Source: Bacillota bacterium (GTDB lineage: Bacteria; Bacillota; Clostridia; Peptostreptococcales; Anaerovoracaceae). Taken from it: a stretch of DNA of 8,185 nt. The notes below the pieces were generated by a model, which saw only the letters and a list, made by a program, of their open reading frames with translations, was not told the DNA's origin and searched no databases. The stretch lies in assembly GCA_016302925.1 (NCBI GenBank), contig JAEDMR010000086.1, positions 1 to 8,185 on the forward strand, in the 5' to 3' direction. Of the stretch, positions 5,577-8,185 are shown piece after piece; position 1 is the first letter of the stretch, and every line of letters starts with the position of its first letter. The translations under genes were made by a program, and so were the position numbers.

Positions 5577-6230
5577 ATGGGAAAAAGCATGTTTCAGATC
5601 TATCTTTATCTCGATCCCGGTGAAGCGGACCGGCGCCTTGCCCTGCTGCGGGATGCAGCCCGCAGCTTCGCACCACGTCTGACAGAAGCGGAGCTTTCCA
5701 TCAGCCGGAGCCCGAAGGGAAAGCCTTTTTTCACTTCGCCGGCAGCGGCGGGTCTCCGGTTCAGCATCAGCCACAGCGGCGGACTCTGGGCGTGCATTCT
5801 GGGAAAGAGTCCATGCGGCATGGATTTGCAGGAAAACCGTTTATGCCGACAGGATGCCATCGCAGCCCGATATTTTACCGATGCCGAGGCAGAGTTTGTG
5901 AAGCAGGACGGGATTTCCGGATTTTACCGGATCTGGACCCGGCGGGAAGCCCTGGCAAAATTCACAGGTCTGGGCTTTTTCGGCATGGCTGGGGCTCTGC
6001 CGGATTTCGGGGAGCGTGATATAAGCCAGGAGAGAGAGGAAGACGGGAAGCCGGTGAGACTGCGGGATTTCGTCATCTGGAACGGGCAGAAAGTCTGGTT
6101 TCATGAAGTAGGGATTCATGAGACAACAGCAGGCACCGGGTTTACCATGGTCTGGTGCAGCCTGGAAGAAAAGGGGGAAGCAGAGATTGTCGACCGGAGA
6201 GAAGAAGAAGAGCAGCCCGCAAACTCATAA
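5577..6230 (+). CDS. 4'-phosphopantetheinyl transferase, Sfp type
   Basis: This enzyme moves the phosphopantetheine arm of coenzyme A onto a serine of carrier proteins of fatty acid, polyketide or non-ribosomal peptide synthesis. The 217 residues show the Sfp-family motifs in order: SPKGKPFF, RFSISHSGG, GMDLQ (D83) and WTRREALAKFTGLG (E124, K128). In Sfp the Mg-binding motif is GIDIE; here the Glu is Gln85, while the first Asp and the WxxxE Glu are kept. Two starts are possible: ATG 5577, and ATG 5589, which puts MFQIYLYLD at the N-terminus like the first strand of Sfp. Neither has a strong ribosome binding site. The acidic C-terminal tail beyond about residue 195 overlaps the recX start. No synthase gene is nearby to name a substrate; it could be the organism's only enzyme of this kind, serving the fatty acid carrier. 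Confidence 0.87.
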   Translation: MGKSMFQIYLYLDPGEADRRLALLRDAARSFAPRLTEAELSISRSPKGKPFFTSPAAAGLRFSISHSGGLWACILGKSPCGMDLQENRLCRQDAIAARYFTDAEAEFVKQDGISGFYRIWTRREALAKFTGLGFFGMAGALPDFGERDISQEREEDGKPVRLRDFVIWNGQKVWFHEVGIHETTAGTGFTMVWCSLEEKGEAEIVDRREEEEQPANS

Positions 6231-6732
6231 AGCAAACGCCTTCGATAAGGCGGCAGCCTATTTGTCTGCGCAGCCGCGGACCCAGTGGGAGGTCCGGAAG
6301 TACCTGAAACAGAAGGAATACGATGCATCGGAAATAGACGATGCGGTGAAACAGCTGCTGGAATACGGATATCTGGACGACCTGCAGTATTGCCAAAGCT
6401 ACATTCGCGTGGCAGCAGGCAAGGGAAAAGGACAGAAAAAGATCCGGCAGGAGCTGGAGGCACGGGGCATCAGCTATGATACGATGAAGGATGCTATGCT
6501 CCGGATGGAGAAAGATGGCGATGACAGTGGATCTGGCAATCCGGTAGTTCTGGATGAAAAAAAGCGGGCACTGGAAGTGGCGGTGAAAATGACCAGGCAA
6601 CAGCTTTCTGAGGGGAAAGCGCTGGATGAAAAATTTCTGGCCCGGGCAGCACGTCGGTTGGCAGGACTTGGATATACGACCGATGTGATCTATTTTGTCA
6701 TAGGAAAGCTGAGAGGAATCAAGACGAGATGA
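6187..6732 (+). CDS. recX: RecA-modulating protein RecX (TTG start proposed)
   Basis: RecX binds RecA filaments and adjusts their growth. The protein is all-helical with the three-helix repeats of the family: FDKAAAYLSAQPRTQWEVRKYLKQK, then the conserved YGYLDDLQYCQSYIRVAAGKGKGQKKIRQELEARGI block and a C-terminal repeat ending GYTTDVIYFVIGKL, each quoted here only as a marker. I place the start at TTG 6187 (181 residues) because aaggggg at 6171-6177 lies 9 bases before it. An ATG at 6118 in the same frame would give 204 residues but adds a peptide unlike RecX that is wholly inside the preceding gene, with a binding site only 4 bases away. With the TTG start the overlap with the transferase is 44 bases. 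The stop overlaps the tcdA start as ATGA. Confidence 0.88.
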   Translation: MSTGEKKKSSPQTHKANAFDKAAAYLSAQPRTQWEVRKYLKQKEYDASEIDDAVKQLLEYGYLDDLQYCQSYIRVAAGKGKGQKKIRQELEARGISYDTMKDAMLRMEKDGDDSGSGNPVVLDEKKRALEVAVKMTRQQLSEGKALDEKFLARAARRLAGLGYTTDVIYFVIGKLRGIKTR

Positions 6733-7502
6733 ACATGGAAGAAAGACAGGAAGACCAGTTTCAGAGAACACGCATGCTCATGGGAAGTGAGGCGGTGGAC
6801 CGGCTGCAGCAGGCCCGGGTGCTGATTTTCGGCCTGGGCGGTGTGGGCGGATTTACCTGCGAAGCACTGGCCCGTGCCGGTGTGGGATATATGCATATCG
6901 TGGACAAGGATGTGGTGGATCTGACCAATCTGAACCGGCAGATTATCGCCACCCACGAAACGGTGGGCCGGCCCAAGACGGAAGTGATGAAGGAACGGCT
7001 TCTCTCCATTAACCCTTCCATGACCGTGGTGACCAGCCAGTGCTTCTATCTGCCGGAGAGTGCATCGGAGTTTGATTTCGGTTCGTATGATTATGTGGTG
7101 GATGCCATCGATACTGTGACCGCAAAGGTGGATCTCATCTGCCGGGCGAAAGGGGCCGGAACGCCGGTGATCTCTTCCATGGGGACGGGGAACAAGCTGG
7201 ATCCCACCCGGTTTGAAATTGCAGACATCAGCAAAACCAGCGTCTGCCCGCTGGCGAAGGTGATTCGTAAGGAACTCCGGGATCGGGGCATCAAGAATGT
7301 AAAGGTGCTTTATTCGAAAGAAGAACCGGTACGGACCGGTCTGCGTACGCCGGCAAGTGTCAGCTTCGTGCCGTCGGTGGCAGGACTGATCATTGCAGGT
7401 GAGGTAATTAAGGATCTGACCGGCTGGAACGGTGAAGCCTCCTCCAATGGAAAAACTATATCTATGGCGAAAACCGGTGCAGAAAGAGGCATCGAAATAT
7501 GA
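6729..7502 (+). CDS. tcdA: tRNA threonylcarbamoyladenosine dehydratase TcdA (ThiF/E1-like)
   Basis: TcdA uses ATP to dehydrate t6A at position 37 of ANN-decoding tRNAs, making cyclic t6A. The 257 residues match the family from end to end: FQRTRMLMG near the N-terminus, the nucleotide loop GLGGVGG (35-41), the D-x-D-x-VDLTNLNRQ block (59-71), DAIDTVTAK (125-133), the TcdA-specific MGTGNKLDP (151-159) with ISKTSVCPLAKVIRKELR (167-184), and the VSFVPSVAGLIIAGEVIKDL end. The lack of a CxxC zinc pair and the TcdA-specific block argue against ThiF or MoeB. The ATG overlaps the recX stop by four bases (ATGA) and the TGA overlaps the permease start in the same way, so this gene is translationally coupled on both sides. 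gagagga at 6711-6717 is the likely ribosome binding site. Confidence 0.93.
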   Translation: MNMEERQEDQFQRTRMLMGSEAVDRLQQARVLIFGLGGVGGFTCEALARAGVGYMHIVDKDVVDLTNLNRQIIATHETVGRPKTEVMKERLLSINPSMTVVTSQCFYLPESASEFDFGSYDYVVDAIDTVTAKVDLICRAKGAGTPVISSMGTGNKLDPTRFEIADISKTSVCPLAKVIRKELRDRGIKNVKVLYSKEEPVRTGLRTPASVSFVPSVAGLIIAGEVIKDLTGWNGEASSNGKTISMAKTGAERGIEI

Positions 7503-8185
7503 TACAAAAACTGAAATACTTTATCGAAAAAGAAACGGTCATGGTGATTGCATTTCTCCTTGCCCTGGTGTCCTGCTTTTTCATGACGCCTTCTCTGTCA
7601 CAGATGGCCGGTTTTGTCGACTTCCGGGTGCTGGGCATCCTGCTGAGCCTTATGGTCGTGGTGGCAGGGCTCCAGAGGGTGGGCGCATTCGACTGGATCG
7701 GCGTGAAGCTGCTGGTCCACGTGTCCGAGACCCGTTCTCTGATGCTGGTGCTGGTTATGCTGTGTTTCTTTCTCAGCATGGCGGTAACCAACGATGTGGC
7801 ACTTCTGACCTTCGTACCCTTTGCCATCTTCGTGCTGGAAAAATCCGGCCATCCGGAGCTGCTGGTATCCACCGTGGTACTGCAGACCGTGGCAGCCAAT
7901 CTGGGCAGCATGCTGACCCCGGTGGGCAATCCCCAGAATCTGTATATCTATCAGCATTACCGATTCACTGCAGGCAGCTTCGTGGAAACGGTGCTTCCTT
8001 ATGCTGCAGCTGCATTTCTGATGCTTCTGATTCTCCTCTTTCTGGGAAAGAAAGAGCCGATTCGCCTGGCGCAGACCGATTTCGCGGTGGTTCATACCGA
8101 CTGGAAACGGGCAGGCGCTTATGTGCTGCTGTTCTTCGTCGCCATTGCGGCGGTGGCAGGTCTGTTTTACTGGCTTCCGGTCATG
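7499..8185 (+). CDS. ArsB/SLC13-like anion permease (3' truncated by window end)
   Basis: The frame runs open from ATG 7499 to the last base, giving 229 residues of a membrane protein that continues outside. It is rich in hydrophobic segments (about 14-31, 42-60, 80-96, 100-113, 121-142, 158-178 and 203-225). Two polar breaks inside hydrophobic stretches, TND (97-99) with VALLTFVPF after it, and NLGSMLTPVGNPQNLY (134-149), are the re-entrant-loop type motifs of the ion transporter superfamily holding ArsB, NhaD, SLC13 and E. coli YbiR; YbiR-like is my best guess. The substrate cannot be told from sequence and no arsR or arsC gene is visible. aaagagg at 7483-7489 is the ribosome binding site, 9 bases away. 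The start overlaps the tcdA stop as ATGA. Confidence 0.83.
   Translation, partial: MIQKLKYFIEKETVMVIAFLLALVSCFFMTPSLSQMAGFVDFRVLGILLSLMVVVAGLQRVGAFDWIGVKLLVHVSETRSLMLVLVMLCFFLSMAVTNDVALLTFVPFAIFVLEKSGHPELLVSTVVLQTVAANLGSMLTPVGNPQNLYIYQHYRFTAGSFVETVLPYAAAAFLMLLILLFLGKKEPIRLAQTDFAVVHTDWKRAGAYVLLFFVAIAAVAGLFYWLPVM

Overview
The window comes from a bacterial chromosome, most likely a low-to-mid GC Gram-positive anaerobe of the Clostridia. Three things point there: strong AAAGGAGG-type ribosome binding sites, an FtsEX system paired with a coiled-coil M23 peptidase, and a YerC/YecD-type TrpR-like regulator. This placement is an inference; no rRNA or other phylogenetic marker is present. All nine recognised genes lie on the + strand and the region is ordinary core genome. 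I see no phage, IS element, CRISPR array, tRNA or rRNA.

Layout. (1) 1-363 is the 3' end of a gene I cannot name with confidence, possibly a MinD/ParA-like P-loop protein. It contains a perfect 17-bp inverted repeat. (2) 364-635 has no gene. It holds three consecutive hairpins with an internal direct repeat, then a good sigma-A promoter overlapped by an AT-rich palindrome. (3) 636-5095 is a tight run: ftsE, ftsX (23-nt overlap), a secreted coiled-coil/M23 peptidase and recJ. (4) 5088-5544 is a small unit: promoter, yerC-like regulator, rho-independent terminator. (5) From 5577 to the window end is a run with overlapping ends: an Sfp-type phosphopantetheinyl transferase, recX, tcdA and the start of an ArsB/SLC13-like permease that continues past the edge.

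How the genes work together. FtsE (ATPase) and FtsX (membrane partner) probably drive the neighbouring extracytoplasmic peptidase, whose coiled coil looks like the FtsX-binding module and whose M23 zinc site looks complete, so septal or lateral wall cutting would be coupled to ATP hydrolysis. recJ is co-transcribed but works on DNA (5'-3' ssDNA exonuclease). In the last cluster RecX modulates RecA, TcdA makes cyclic t6A on tRNA, and the transferase activates carrier proteins. These genes share an operon more than a pathway.

I found no clear new system. The best second looks are the hairpin-rich first 600 bases, the in-frame 18-bp repeat that gives FtsE a charged tail, the FtsEX/active M23 pairing, and a Mg-site substitution in the phosphopantetheinyl transferase.
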